Source: DAOTEJ01 sp035454085 (GTDB taxonomy: Bacteria > Pseudomonadota > Gammaproteobacteria > Burkholderiales > Burkholderiaceae_F). From it: a DNA stretch of 18,205 bases. Positions within the stretch are counted from its first letter, which is position 1; each line of letters begins with the position of its first letter. Both the position numbers and the translations under genes were made by a program. The notes below the pieces were generated by a model. It did no database searches, was not told the DNA's origin, and saw only the letters and a list, made by a program, of their open reading frames with translations. Shown piece by piece: positions 6,209 through 13,785 of this stretch. The stretch is taken from contig DAOTEJ010000055.1 in the NCBI GenBank assembly GCA_035454085.1, positions 1-18,205 of the forward strand, given 5' to 3'.

Positions 6209-8530
6209 CTAAGAATCCACCCCGTCCCGCGGGCCCGTCACCAGACGACGAAAGACGATCGTCACCTCCGCGCCGCCGGCGCCTCCCACGCCCTGTTCCG
6301 GCGCGAGATTCGCGAGCTCGATGCGCGCGCCGTGCTCGTCGACGATCTTCTTCACCATGGCCAGCCCGAGGCCGGTCCCGCTGGGTTTGGTCGTCACGTA
6401 AGGCTCGAATGCGCGCCTAAGTATATTCGCGGCGAAGCCCGGACCATTGTCCTCCACCCGCAGGCGCACTGCGCGTACCGACCCATCCTCGGTTCGCGTG
6501 ATCGGGGCGGTGCTGACCCGCAGGCGCGCCCCCGGGCGGCCAGCCATCGCCTCGCTGGCGTTGGACAGCAGGTTGTGGATCACCTGGCGCAGCTGGGTGG
6601 CGTCACCCTCGATCGCCGGCAAGCCCGGCGCCAGGTCCAACCCGAGCTGCGGGCTGCCGTGGCCGTAGAGCGCGGCGACCTCTTCGATCAGCGCGTTCAG
6701 GTCCAGCGGCGCCAGCCTTGCGGGGGGCACGCGGGCGTAGTCGCGGAAGTCGTCGACCATGCGCTTCATCGCCGCCACCTGGCTCACGATGGTCGAGCTG
6801 CCGCGGCGTAGCACCTCGGCGTCGGCGCCCTGCAGACGATCGGCGAGCTTCATTTCCAGTCGCTCCGCGGCGAGCTGGATGGGCGTGAGCGGGTTCTTGA
6901 TCTCGTGCGCCAGGCGGCGCGCCACCTCGCCCCAGGCGAGCGCGCGCTGCGCCGAAATCACCTGGGTGATGTCGTCGAACACCAGCACGGTTCCCGGCCC
7001 GTCGTCCAGGGGCAGGCTCGAGCCGCGCACCAGCAGCTGGAGCGGCTCGGGGCTGCGCTTGATCTCGACTTGCTGCTGCCACGCGTCCTGGGCCAGCCCC
7101 GCGGCCGGGGGTTCGGCAGCGGCGGCCTCGGCGGCGGCCGCCAGCGCCGGCTCGATCTCGGCCAGTGTCTCGCCGCGCCGCTGGCCCACGGGCACCCCCA
7201 GGATGCGCGCCGCGCCGTAGTTGGCGCTGACCACGCGCAGGTGCTGGTCGAGCACCAGCACTCCCGCTGAAAGGTTGGCCAGCACACGCTCCAGGAACGC
7301 CTTGGCGTGCTCGAGCTCGCGGGAACGGGACTCGACCGCGTCGCGCGCATCGGTGAGCTGGCGGGTCATGGCATTGAACGATTGGGTGAGCAGATTCAGC
7401 TCATCGTTGCCGGGGAACTCCTGCACCGGGCGAAAGTCTCCCTCGGCCACCTTGCGCGTGCCTTCGGCCAGTTGCAGCAGCGGCGCGGTCATCGAGCTGG
7501 ACAGCAGCACCGCCGCCGCCACCGCGCTGAAGATCGCCAGCAGCAGGGTCAGGGTGAGCGTGATGGTGTAGATGCGCGCCAGCCCGCTGCGCGCCAGCGA
7601 CAGCTCCTGATAGTCGCGGTAGCCGCTGGTGAGCGCCTCGGCGTTGGCGGCGATGGTCGTGGGCACGGGCTGGATGAGTTGCAGCAGCACCTGGTCGGCG
7701 CCGCTGCCCATGGGCACCCCGCGCCGCTCGGCCAAGTCGAGCCCGCCCTCGCGCAGCCCGCGGCCCAGGGGCTCGAGCCCCAGCAGCCCCGAGCTTGCCG
7801 CCGCGGTGGTGGTCGGCAGGGGCAGCGGCACCAGCACGCGCACGCGCATCTGCCCCGTTTGCGGCTCCGCGGCACCGGCCTCGCCCTCGATCGAAGCGTA
7901 GATGCGCTGACCGCGCGCGGTGCGCAATTGAGCGGCGCTGGGCAGGTCGGGCACCAGTTCAATCAGCTGGGCCGCGCTCGCGGCGATCAGCTGCCCGCTG
8001 CCCGTCACCAGCAGCGCCTCGGCGATGCCGGTCTGCTCGCGCAGGCGGTTGAGCGTCGCCACCCGCGCTGCGGGCGGCGTGTCGGCCAACTCGGTGGCCA
8101 TCACCCGTGCCTTGTTCGAGACTTCGGCCTTGAGATTGTCGAGCACCGCTCGCCCCACCGCCAGACCCGAGTCCAGCGCCCGCTCGACGCGCACGTCAAA
8201 CCACGACTCGATCGAACGTCCCAGGAACTGCACCGAGACCAGATAGATCAGCGCCCCCGGCACCACCCCGAGCAGGGCGAAGGCGAGCGCGAAGCGCGCC
8301 AGCAGCCGGCTGCCGAACTCGCCACGCCGGTGGCGGCGCCACAGGCGCGCCACCAGCCAGGCCACGAGCGCCGCCAGCAGGACCGCCAGCCCCGCATTGA
8401 TCTGCAGCAGCAGCGGGTAGTGGCGCTCGAAGAAGGCCGTGTTGCCGCTGGCCGAAGCGAGCAGGAACAACAGCACCCCGCCCAGCGCCAGCGCCGCGAA
8501 CAGCCCGTAGCGCAGCAAGCGCGTGAGCAT
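6209..8530 (-). CDS. NtrY-like membrane sensor histidine kinase
   Basis: This 773-residue sensor kinase is presumed to phosphorylate the adjacent regulator. Hydrophobic segments lie at about 7-25, 43-63, 80-103 and 319-345. The region between the last two (about 104-318) is a large extracytoplasmic sensor part. A HAMP domain follows (about 342-395), then a PAS domain (about 410-525) with an Ala-rich insertion near 461-479. The kinase core has H542 in LAHEIKNPLTPIQ, an N box at HNLLSNASEAM (652-662), and ATP-lid glycines at VEDNGPGF (692-699) and GTGLGLAMV (718-726). This order is that of NtrY. The signal is unknown; nitrogen status is only the historical association. The gene starts 9 bp after the DUF4390 gene. 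Confidence 0.95.
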   Translation of the reverse strand: MLTRLLRYGLFAALALGGVLLFLLASASGNTAFFERHYPLLLQINAGLAVLLAALVAWLVARLWRRHRRGEFGSRLLARFALAFALLGVVPGALIYLVSVQFLGRSIESWFDVRVERALDSGLAVGRAVLDNLKAEVSNKARVMATELADTPPAARVATLNRLREQTGIAEALLVTGSGQLIAASAAQLIELVPDLPSAAQLRTARGQRIYASIEGEAGAAEPQTGQMRVRVLVPLPLPTTTAAASSGLLGLEPLGRGLREGGLDLAERRGVPMGSGADQVLLQLIQPVPTTIAANAEALTSGYRDYQELSLARSGLARIYTITLTLTLLLAIFSAVAAAVLLSSSMTAPLLQLAEGTRKVAEGDFRPVQEFPGNDELNLLTQSFNAMTRQLTDARDAVESRSRELEHAKAFLERVLANLSAGVLVLDQHLRVVSANYGAARILGVPVGQRRGETLAEIEPALAAAAEAAAAEPPAAGLAQDAWQQQVEIKRSPEPLQLLVRGSSLPLDDGPGTVLVFDDITQVISAQRALAWGEVARRLAHEIKNPLTPIQLAAERLEMKLADRLQGADAEVLRRGSSTIVSQVAAMKRMVDDFRDYARVPPARLAPLDLNALIEEVAALYGHGSPQLGLDLAPGLPAIEGDATQLRQVIHNLLSNASEAMAGRPGARLRVSTAPITRTEDGSVRAVRLRVEDNGPGFAANILRRAFEPYVTTKPSGTGLGLAMVKKIVDEHGARIELANLAPEQGVGGAGGAEVTIVFRRLVTGPRDGVDS

Positions 8531-8539
8531 GGTGCCTGC

Positions 8540-9127
8540 CTAGCGCGCCAGTTCGGGGGGTACGCGCACGGTCTGCCAGTCCGAGCTCAGATTCCACTCC
8601 CGGTTGGCCAGCGCGTTGACCTGGAAGGGCTTGGGCAGCTGCGAGGTGTCGAGCCGCATGCGCACCTCGCCCACGTAGTCCTCGCCGGGCTTGAGCACGC
8701 CGCGCTCGAGCACGCGCCAGTTGCGCACGCTCTTGAGCAGGGCCAGCACCTCCTCCAGGGAATCGAAGGGCTGCGACAGCCCGCCACGGGCGAGGCGGTA
8801 TTGGCGGGTGAGCGGGCTGTACGAGAGCCGGTAAACCAGTTGTGCGCTTGCCGCCTTGCGGTTGAACCACCACCAGCGCTCGCGGTACAGGTCGAACTCG
8901 ATCACGAAGTACAGCGCGATGCCCTTGTGCAGGGCTTCGTCCAGCGCGGGAGGCAGCTCGAACTCGAAGGTGGCGTTGAGGTAGATGCCCGGCGTCTCCC
9001 CATTGGCGGCTGGCTCGAGCGCCGCGGCCATCAGCCCGATGCGCTCGTCAGCGTGCACGGGCGCAAGCAGCCAGCCCAGGGCCAGGGCGGCGAGGCAGGC
9101 GCGCAGCAATCGCAGGGCAGCGCTCAT
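8540..9127 (-). CDS. Secreted DUF4390 protein
   Basis: This 195-residue protein has no established function. It begins with a signal peptide: basic residues, a hydrophobic core at about 9-22, and a likely cut after PVHA near residue 26. No lipobox cysteine is seen, so it is probably soluble in the periplasm. The mature part has the family features, including a W-rich segment YRERWWWFNRK near residues 81-91, a stretch LVYRLSYSPLTRQYRL (about 97-112), and a DSLEEVLALL helix (about 122-131). Its start overlaps the rsmB stop by ATGA and it lies directly before the kinase gene, so a role in sensing with the NtrY-like protein is possible, though only from position. Confidence 0.88.
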   Translation of the reverse strand: MSAALRLLRACLAALALGWLLAPVHADERIGLMAAALEPAANGETPGIYLNATFEFELPPALDEALHKGIALYFVIEFDLYRERWWWFNRKAASAQLVYRLSYSPLTRQYRLARGGLSQPFDSLEEVLALLKSVRNWRVLERGVLKPGEDYVGEVRMRLDTSQLPKPFQVNALANREWNLSSDWQTVRVPPELAR

Positions 9128-10446
9128 GGAATCTTCTCGAGCAGCGCGTAAAAAAAGCCGTCGTGCACCGCGGGCAGGCCCGGTGCCGCCGGCTCGGGAG
9201 CCTCGGCAGGCAGCAACTGCAGCCGGCCCGGTAGGCCGGTGGCCAGGGGCACCAGACGCGCATCCGCGCGACGGTCCAGGAAGCGGTCCACCTGCTGGGC
9301 ACCCTCTTGCGGGAACAGCGAGCAGACCACGTAGAGCAATCTACCAGCGGGGGCGAGGGCCTCCCAAAGGGCATCCAGAAGGCGGGACTGCCCTCGTGCC
9401 AATTGCGCAACATCGGCCTCGCGCCGCAGCCAGGGAATGTCAGGGTGCCGACGGACGATGCCCGAGGCGGTGCAAGGGGCATCCAGCAAGATGCGCTGGT
9501 AGGGCCGGCCATCCCACCACGCGGCGAGTTCGCCTGCGTCGGCCACCCGCACCTCGGCGGCGAGGCCCAGCCGGGCAAGGTTCTCGTGGATGCGCCGGGC
9601 CCGCGCACCATCCACTTCCAATGCGGTGAGTTCAAGCTGCGCTCGCTCGAGCAAGTGAGCCGTCTTGCCCCCGGGCGCCGCGCAGGCATCGAGCACGCGC
9701 ATGCCCTCCATGGCCTGCAAGAACGGCGCAGCGAGCTGGCTGCCCGCGTCCTGCACCGAGACCCAGCCCTCGGCGAAACCCGGCACTTCACCCACCGGGA
9801 GCGGTTGCGCCAGGCACAGCGCGTCCTCGCCCACGGCACGTGCCGCGATCCCCGCTTCCGCCCAACGGGCCAGCATCTGGTGGGGCGTGGCGCGGCGGCG
9901 ATTGACCCGCAGCACCATGGGCGGATGAAGCAGTTGCAGCGCTGCGATGCGCTCCCAGTCCTGCGGGTGGTCCGCCTGCAACCGCGCCAGCCACCAACTC
10001 GGCAGGTTGGTCCGCACGACCGCATCGCGGCGCAGTTCGGTGTCGAGTGTTGCGCGCTCGCGCAGGTAGCGGCGCAGCAGCGCGTTGACGAAGCCGGCGG
10101 CGCCAGCCGTGCTCGCGTCGCCCTTGGCGGCGCGCACCGCCTGGTCGACCACGGTGAAGTCCGTGCGCCCGCCGGCGTCGAGCTGCGTCAGGGCGATGGC
10201 GAGCAGGGCGCGCACGGGGCGCTCGGGCGGGCGCTGCGCAAGGCGGTCGATCAGCGCCTCGACCCAGGCCAGGCGCCGGGTCGCGGCATAGAGCAGGTCC
10301 TGGGCCGCGGCCCGCAGGCGTGGCGCGGCCGCCTGGGGCAAGGCCGCGGCCAACGCGCGCTCCAGCGAGGCGCCCTCGCGCAGCAGGCTCCAGGCCGTGG
10401 CGGCGACGCGCAGCGCCTCGGCCAGCGGCGGGGAGGAAGCACTCAC
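9124..10446 (-). CDS. rsmB: 16S rRNA (cytosine-967-C5)-methyltransferase RsmB
   Basis: RsmB transfers a methyl group from S-adenosylmethionine to C967 of 16S rRNA in the cytoplasm. The 440-residue length is normal. An N-terminal NusB-like RNA-binding domain covers about 1-140. The methyltransferase domain shows the SAM motif VLDACAAPGGKT at 251-262 and the two cysteines of RNA m5C enzymes: C325 in LDAPCTASG and the nucleophile C375 in YVVCSLFPQEG. It starts at GTG (10446), which overlaps the fmt stop as GTGA. Its own stop overlaps the DUF4390 start. It is therefore in the middle of a tightly coupled operon. Confidence 0.96.
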   Translation of the reverse strand: MSASSPPLAEALRVAATAWSLLREGASLERALAAALPQAAAPRLRAAAQDLLYAATRRLAWVEALIDRLAQRPPERPVRALLAIALTQLDAGGRTDFTVVDQAVRAAKGDASTAGAAGFVNALLRRYLRERATLDTELRRDAVVRTNLPSWWLARLQADHPQDWERIAALQLLHPPMVLRVNRRRATPHQMLARWAEAGIAARAVGEDALCLAQPLPVGEVPGFAEGWVSVQDAGSQLAAPFLQAMEGMRVLDACAAPGGKTAHLLERAQLELTALEVDGARARRIHENLARLGLAAEVRVADAGELAAWWDGRPYQRILLDAPCTASGIVRRHPDIPWLRREADVAQLARGQSRLLDALWEALAPAGRLLYVVCSLFPQEGAQQVDRFLDRRADARLVPLATGLPGRLQLLPAEAPEPAAPGLPAVHDGFFYALLEKIP

Positions 10447-11399
10447 CCGAGTCGCTCGCCAGGGGCGAGTGTGCAGCCTGCCAGGAAGTCGCGCGCCGCC
10501 AGACGCTTGCCGCCCGCGCGCTGCAAGCGGGTCAGGCGCAGGCCGCCGCTACCCGTGGCCACCAGCACGCCGGCGTCGCCCGCGGCGAGCACCGTGCCGG
10601 GCTCTCCTGCCGCCTCGGGCTCGACCGTGCCCTGCCAGAGCTTGAGCAGTTCACCGCGCAGCAGCGTGTGCGCTGCGGGCACGGGATCGAAGGCGCGCAG
10701 CCTGCGCTCCAGTTCCACGGCCGGGCGCGTCCAGTCGATGCGCGCCTCGGCCTTGTCGATCTTGTGGGCGTAGCACAGGCCGTGTTCGGCTTGCGGCTGG
10801 CGCACCAGAGCCTCGGGCGCGGCCAGGGCGGTGACGAGCAGGTCGGCGCCCAGGGTCGCGAGCCGCGCGGTGAGCGTGCCGGCGGTGTCGGCCGCGCCAA
10901 TCGGCGTGCGCACCTGTGCGAGCACCGGTCCGGTGTCCAGGCCCGCTTCCATTTCCATCAGGTCCACGCCGGTCTCGGCGTCACCGGCCTCGATCGCGCG
11001 GGCGATGGGCGCGGCGCCACGCCAGCGCGGCAGCAGGCTGGCGTGAAGGTTGATCGCGCGCACGCCGGGCCCGATGCCGCGCGGGATGTCGAGCACCGCC
11101 TGAGGCAGGATCAGGCCGTACGCCGCGACCACCAGCAGGTCGGGCGCGAGTGCAGCCAGCCGCGCGTGCACAAGCGCTGCCGCCTCGCCTCCCTTGCGCA
11201 GGCTGAGCGTCTCGGGCGTGGCGGTGGCGATGCCGTGGGCGGCCGCCAGCTCCCTGACCGGGCTGGGCGTGAGCTTGAGTCCGCGCCCCGCCGGCCGATC
11301 GGGCTGCGTCAGCACCAGGGGAATCTCGTGGCCCGCGGCGATCAGCGCCGCCAGCGCGGGCACGGCAAAGGCCGGCGTGCCGGCGTAGACGATGCGCAT
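10443..11399 (-). CDS. fmt: Methionyl-tRNA formyltransferase
   Basis: Fmt formylates initiator Met-tRNA with 10-formyltetrahydrofolate. The 318-residue length is typical. The N terminus MRIVYAGTPAFAVPAL is canonical, which fixes the start at ATG 11399. The catalytic Asn-His-Asp set is visible as N117 and H119 in INLHASLLPRWRGAAPI and D155 in GLDTGPVL. The C-terminal tRNA-binding domain begins near 205. No Shine-Dalgarno sequence precedes the ATG. A TAAAAT hexamer at 11411-11406 would place transcription at or within a base or two of the ATG. It overlaps rsmB by GTGA. The usual partner def is 5.6 kb away, beyond six other genes. Confidence 0.97.
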   Translation of the reverse strand: MRIVYAGTPAFAVPALAALIAAGHEIPLVLTQPDRPAGRGLKLTPSPVRELAAAHGIATATPETLSLRKGGEAAALVHARLAALAPDLLVVAAYGLILPQAVLDIPRGIGPGVRAINLHASLLPRWRGAAPIARAIEAGDAETGVDLMEMEAGLDTGPVLAQVRTPIGAADTAGTLTARLATLGADLLVTALAAPEALVRQPQAEHGLCYAHKIDKAEARIDWTRPAVELERRLRAFDPVPAAHTLLRGELLKLWQGTVEPEAAGEPGTVLAAGDAGVLVATGSGGLRLTRLQRAGGKRLAARDFLAGCTLAPGERLG

Positions 11400-11405
11400 G
11401 CGCCG

Positions 11406-11411
11406 ATTTTA
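11406..11411 (-). promoter_or_regulatory. Candidate -10 element for a leaderless fmt transcript
   Basis: On the minus strand TAAAAT matches the -10 consensus at five of six positions. Its last base lies 7 positions before the A of the fmt ATG, the spacing at which transcription would start on the start codon itself. The -35 position (CCGGGA at 11434-11429) is poor, and there is no TG extension. The 48-bp gap to the divergent acyltransferase gene leaves room for little else. The plus strand has a weak extended -10, TGCGATAGT at 11421-11429, for the opposite gene. Confidence 0.35.
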
Positions 11412-11447
11412 GGCCCCGCGTGCGATAGTCCCGGCGCGGAGGCCGAC

Positions 11448-12857
11448 ATGACGCCATTGAGCGCACTCGACGCACTGTTCCTGCATCTAGAAACCCCTGC
11501 CACGCCCATGCACGTGGGCGCGCTGCATCGGCTGCGGGCGCCGCGCGACCGCGCCGGCTACCTCGAGCGCCTGCGCACCGTCGTGGCCAGCCGCCTGCAC
11601 CTCGCGCCGCCCTTCACGCGCCAGCTGGTGAACATGCCGCTCGAGTTCGCCGACCCCGTCTGGGTCGAGGCGCCGAAGGTGGACGTGGCGCGGCACATCC
11701 GCCGAGTGCGCTTACCGCGCCCGGGCACCCAGGCCCAGCTGCACGCCGTGGTGGCGCGGCTGCACGCCCGCCTGCTCGACCGCTCCCGCCCCCTGTGGCG
11801 CATGACCCTGATCGAGGGCCTGGACTCGGGCGAACTGGCGCTGTTCACGCAGTTTCACCATGCCACGCTCGACGGCGCGGCCGGGGTCCTGCTGGGCCAG
11901 GCACTCCTCGACCTCGGCCCTCGGCCCCGTCGCGTGCCCCCGCCGCCCGAGCACGCACCGGAGGCGGCGCCGGGGACCATGCGCCTGGCTGCGGCAGGAC
12001 TGGCGAGCAGCGCCCGCAAGACCGCACGGCTGGCGCGCGGCCTGCCCAGCCTGGCCAAGTCGGTCGCGGCGGCGGTGGGCCTGTTCGCCCAGCCGGCGGC
12101 ACGCACCCGGCTTGCTCGCAATCTGGGGCTCGGGCCGTCGACGCCGTTCAATTGCGCGATCCACCCGGCGCGGCGGGTGGCAACGATGTCGTTGCCGCTC
12201 GCCCCGATCAAGGCCGTGGCGCGAGCGCGCGGCGTGACGCTCAACGACGTGGTGCTCGCCATCGTCGCGGGCGGCCTGCGCGACTACCTCAAGGCGCAGG
12301 GCGCCTTGCCCCGCAAGCCGCTGGTGGCGGCGATTCCGGTGTCGCTGCGCGAGTCCGGCAACTCGGCCTTCAGCACCCTGGCGACCATGACCCTCACCAG
12401 CCTCGCGACCGACCGGGCCGACCCGCTAGAGCGCCTGGGCCGGGTGCACGAGGCGGCGAGTGCCGCCAAGGCGCTGACCGGCAGCCTGCGCGGACTGATA
12501 CCCACCGACCTGCCTTCGCTGGGGCTGCCCTGGCTGCTGTCGGCCGGCGCGGCGCTGTATGCGCGCGCCAGCGCGGGCGAGCGCCTGCCCCCGATCGCGA
12601 ACCTGGTCGTCTCGAACGTGCCCGGGCCGCCCGTGCCTCTGTACCTGGCGGGGGCGCGCGTGCTGACCTGGTGGCCGATGTCGATCGTCGAGCACGGCCT
12701 GGGGCTCAACATCACCCTGATGAGCTACGCGGGCTCGCTGGACTTCGGGCTGGTGGCTGCGCGCGACGCGGTGCCCGACCTCGATCGGCTCGCGCAGGCC
12801 CTCGCGAATTCCTGGGCAGCGCTGGAAGCTGCCACGCAGGCCGCGTCCGAGGCATGA
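11448..12857 (+). CDS. Wax ester synthase / acyl-CoA:diacylglycerol acyltransferase (WS/DGAT)
   Basis: This enzyme joins acyl-CoA to a fatty alcohol or diacylglycerol to make wax esters or triacylglycerol, which are stored as lipid inclusions at the inner membrane. The start at 11448 has GGAGG five bases upstream. The frame is open far upstream, but that part is antisense to fmt and rsmB. The 469-residue length is typical. The active-site motif HHATLDG is at 137-143 (HHxxxDG, H138 being the catalytic base in the family). Other family marks are PLW at 115-117, LNDVVLAIVAGGLRDYL at 265-281 with N266-D267, and SNVPGPPVPLYLAGARV at 389-405. The 5' end is divergent from fmt. The stop overlaps a possible start of the next hydrolase gene (ATGATGA), which suggests one operon. 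Whether waxes or triacylglycerol are made cannot be told. Confidence 0.94.
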   Translation: MTPLSALDALFLHLETPATPMHVGALHRLRAPRDRAGYLERLRTVVASRLHLAPPFTRQLVNMPLEFADPVWVEAPKVDVARHIRRVRLPRPGTQAQLHAVVARLHARLLDRSRPLWRMTLIEGLDSGELALFTQFHHATLDGAAGVLLGQALLDLGPRPRRVPPPPEHAPEAAPGTMRLAAAGLASSARKTARLARGLPSLAKSVAAAVGLFAQPAARTRLARNLGLGPSTPFNCAIHPARRVATMSLPLAPIKAVARARGVTLNDVVLAIVAGGLRDYLKAQGALPRKPLVAAIPVSLRESGNSAFSTLATMTLTSLATDRADPLERLGRVHEAASAAKALTGSLRGLIPTDLPSLGLPWLLSAGAALYARASAGERLPPIANLVVSNVPGPPVPLYLAGARVLTWWPMSIVEHGLGLNITLMSYAGSLDFGLVAARDAVPDLDRLAQALANSWAALEAATQAASEA

Positions 12858-12892
12858 TGACGCGATCCGCTCACGACCCAGGCAGGAGTGCG

Positions 12893-13687
12893 ATGTACAA
12901 CGCGGAACATTGGTACGAGTTCGCCAACATGCGCGCCCCGGGGCTGGTGCGCATGGCCCTCGAGTGGCGAGCACCCGCAGAGTTTGCTGCGACCCTGGTC
13001 GCTCAGCCCTGGCTCGCCCAGGCGCCCCGGGGTCGCGGCGACCCGGTGCTGATCTTCCCCGGGCTGATGGCCTCCGACGCCTCGACCAAGCCCCTGCGCC
13101 GCTATCTCGAGTCGCTCGGGCACGCCGTCTATGGTTGGGAGCAGGGCTCGAACCTCGGGCCGCGCGAGGGCGTGCTCGAGGCCAACCGCGCACGACTGGC
13201 GCAGTTGCACCGCGAGCACCGCCAGAAGGTGGCGCTGGTGGGCTGGAGCCTGGGAGGCATCTACGCGCGCGAGCTCGCCAAGGAATCACCCGAGCTCGCG
13301 AGCATGGTGATCACCATGGGCACGCCCTTCACCGGCCACCCCAAGGCCACCAACGCGTGGCGGCTGTACGAGCTGGTCACCGGCCACAAGATCGGCGCCC
13401 CCGAGATCCACGAGCCGCTGCGCGCACCGCCCCCCGTGCCCACCACCTCGATCTGGTCGCGCACCGACGGCATCGTCCACTGGGCCTGCTCGGTGGAGCG
13501 CAGCAGCGACCACACCGAGAACATCGAGATCCAGGCCAGTCACTTTGGCATCGGCCTCAATCCGCTGGCCTGGTACGCCGTGGCCGACCGCCTGGCCCAG
13601 CCGCGTGGCAAGTGGAAGCCCTTCGACCGCAACGGCAAGCTCGAGCGCTGGTTCTATCGCGATCCGGCGCGCAAGTCGCTCTGGTAG
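12893..13687 (+). CDS. Alpha/beta hydrolase (lipase/esterase-like) next to WS/DGAT
   Basis: This is a 264-residue serine hydrolase of the alpha/beta fold, with no signal peptide, so probably cytoplasmic. I chose ATG 12893 because AGGAG stands four bases upstream. An in-frame ATG at 12854 overlaps the acyltransferase stop and would add 13 residues. The oxyanion region is DPVLIFPGLMAS (50-61). The nucleophile is S119 in GWSLGG, the acid is probably D192 in SRTDGIVHW, and the histidine is H217 in ASHFGIGLNP, a complete triad. The stretch MGTPFTGHP (142-150) recalls PGAP1-like and lipase proteins. Its position suggests a role in hydrolysing or remodelling neutral lipids. The substrate is not known. 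Confidence 0.88.
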   Translation: MYNAEHWYEFANMRAPGLVRMALEWRAPAEFAATLVAQPWLAQAPRGRGDPVLIFPGLMASDASTKPLRRYLESLGHAVYGWEQGSNLGPREGVLEANRARLAQLHREHRQKVALVGWSLGGIYARELAKESPELASMVITMGTPFTGHPKATNAWRLYELVTGHKIGAPEIHEPLRAPPPVPTTSIWSRTDGIVHWACSVERSSDHTENIEIQASHFGIGLNPLAWYAVADRLAQPRGKWKPFDRNGKLERWFYRDPARKSLW

Positions 13688-13754
13688 CGCCAAGCCCGCG
13701 GGTCGGGCCATCGCCGTGGCGCGCCCGCGCATAGAAGCCTCCCTCTAGGGCGGT

Positions 13755-13769
13755 CGCGCACAATGCGCG
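13755..13769 (+). promoter_or_regulatory. Short dyad with CACAAT -10-like core before the third lipid-cluster gene
   Basis: CGCGC (13755-13759) and GCGCG (13765-13769) flank ACAAT, so the sequence CACAAT (13759-13764) sits in the centre of a small inverted repeat 17 bases before the ATG at 13786. CACAAT matches the -10 consensus at four of six positions. The 98-bp gap after the preceding gene makes a separate promoter possible. No clear -35 is seen. Confidence 0.25.
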
Positions 13770-13785
13770 GCGGAGGCCTGCCGCC

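Noticed and set aside
5021..6811. Plus-strand open frame of 596 codons across trkA, the regulator and the kinase
   Set aside because: It spans three well-supported genes on the other strand and shows no domain; a GC shadow.
7307..9151. Plus-strand open frame of 614 codons
   Set aside because: It is antisense to the NtrY-like kinase and DUF4390 genes, rich in Gln, His, Arg and Gly, and has no recognisable motif. Low stop frequency in high-GC DNA explains it.
10320..11447. Plus-strand open frame continuous with the acyltransferase, which would give an 845-residue protein
   Set aside because: The extra part lies antisense to rsmB and fmt, whose catalytic motifs are intact, and it has the Gln/Arg/Ala/Gly-rich composition of GC-rich antisense frames. 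GGAGG before 11448 marks the real start.
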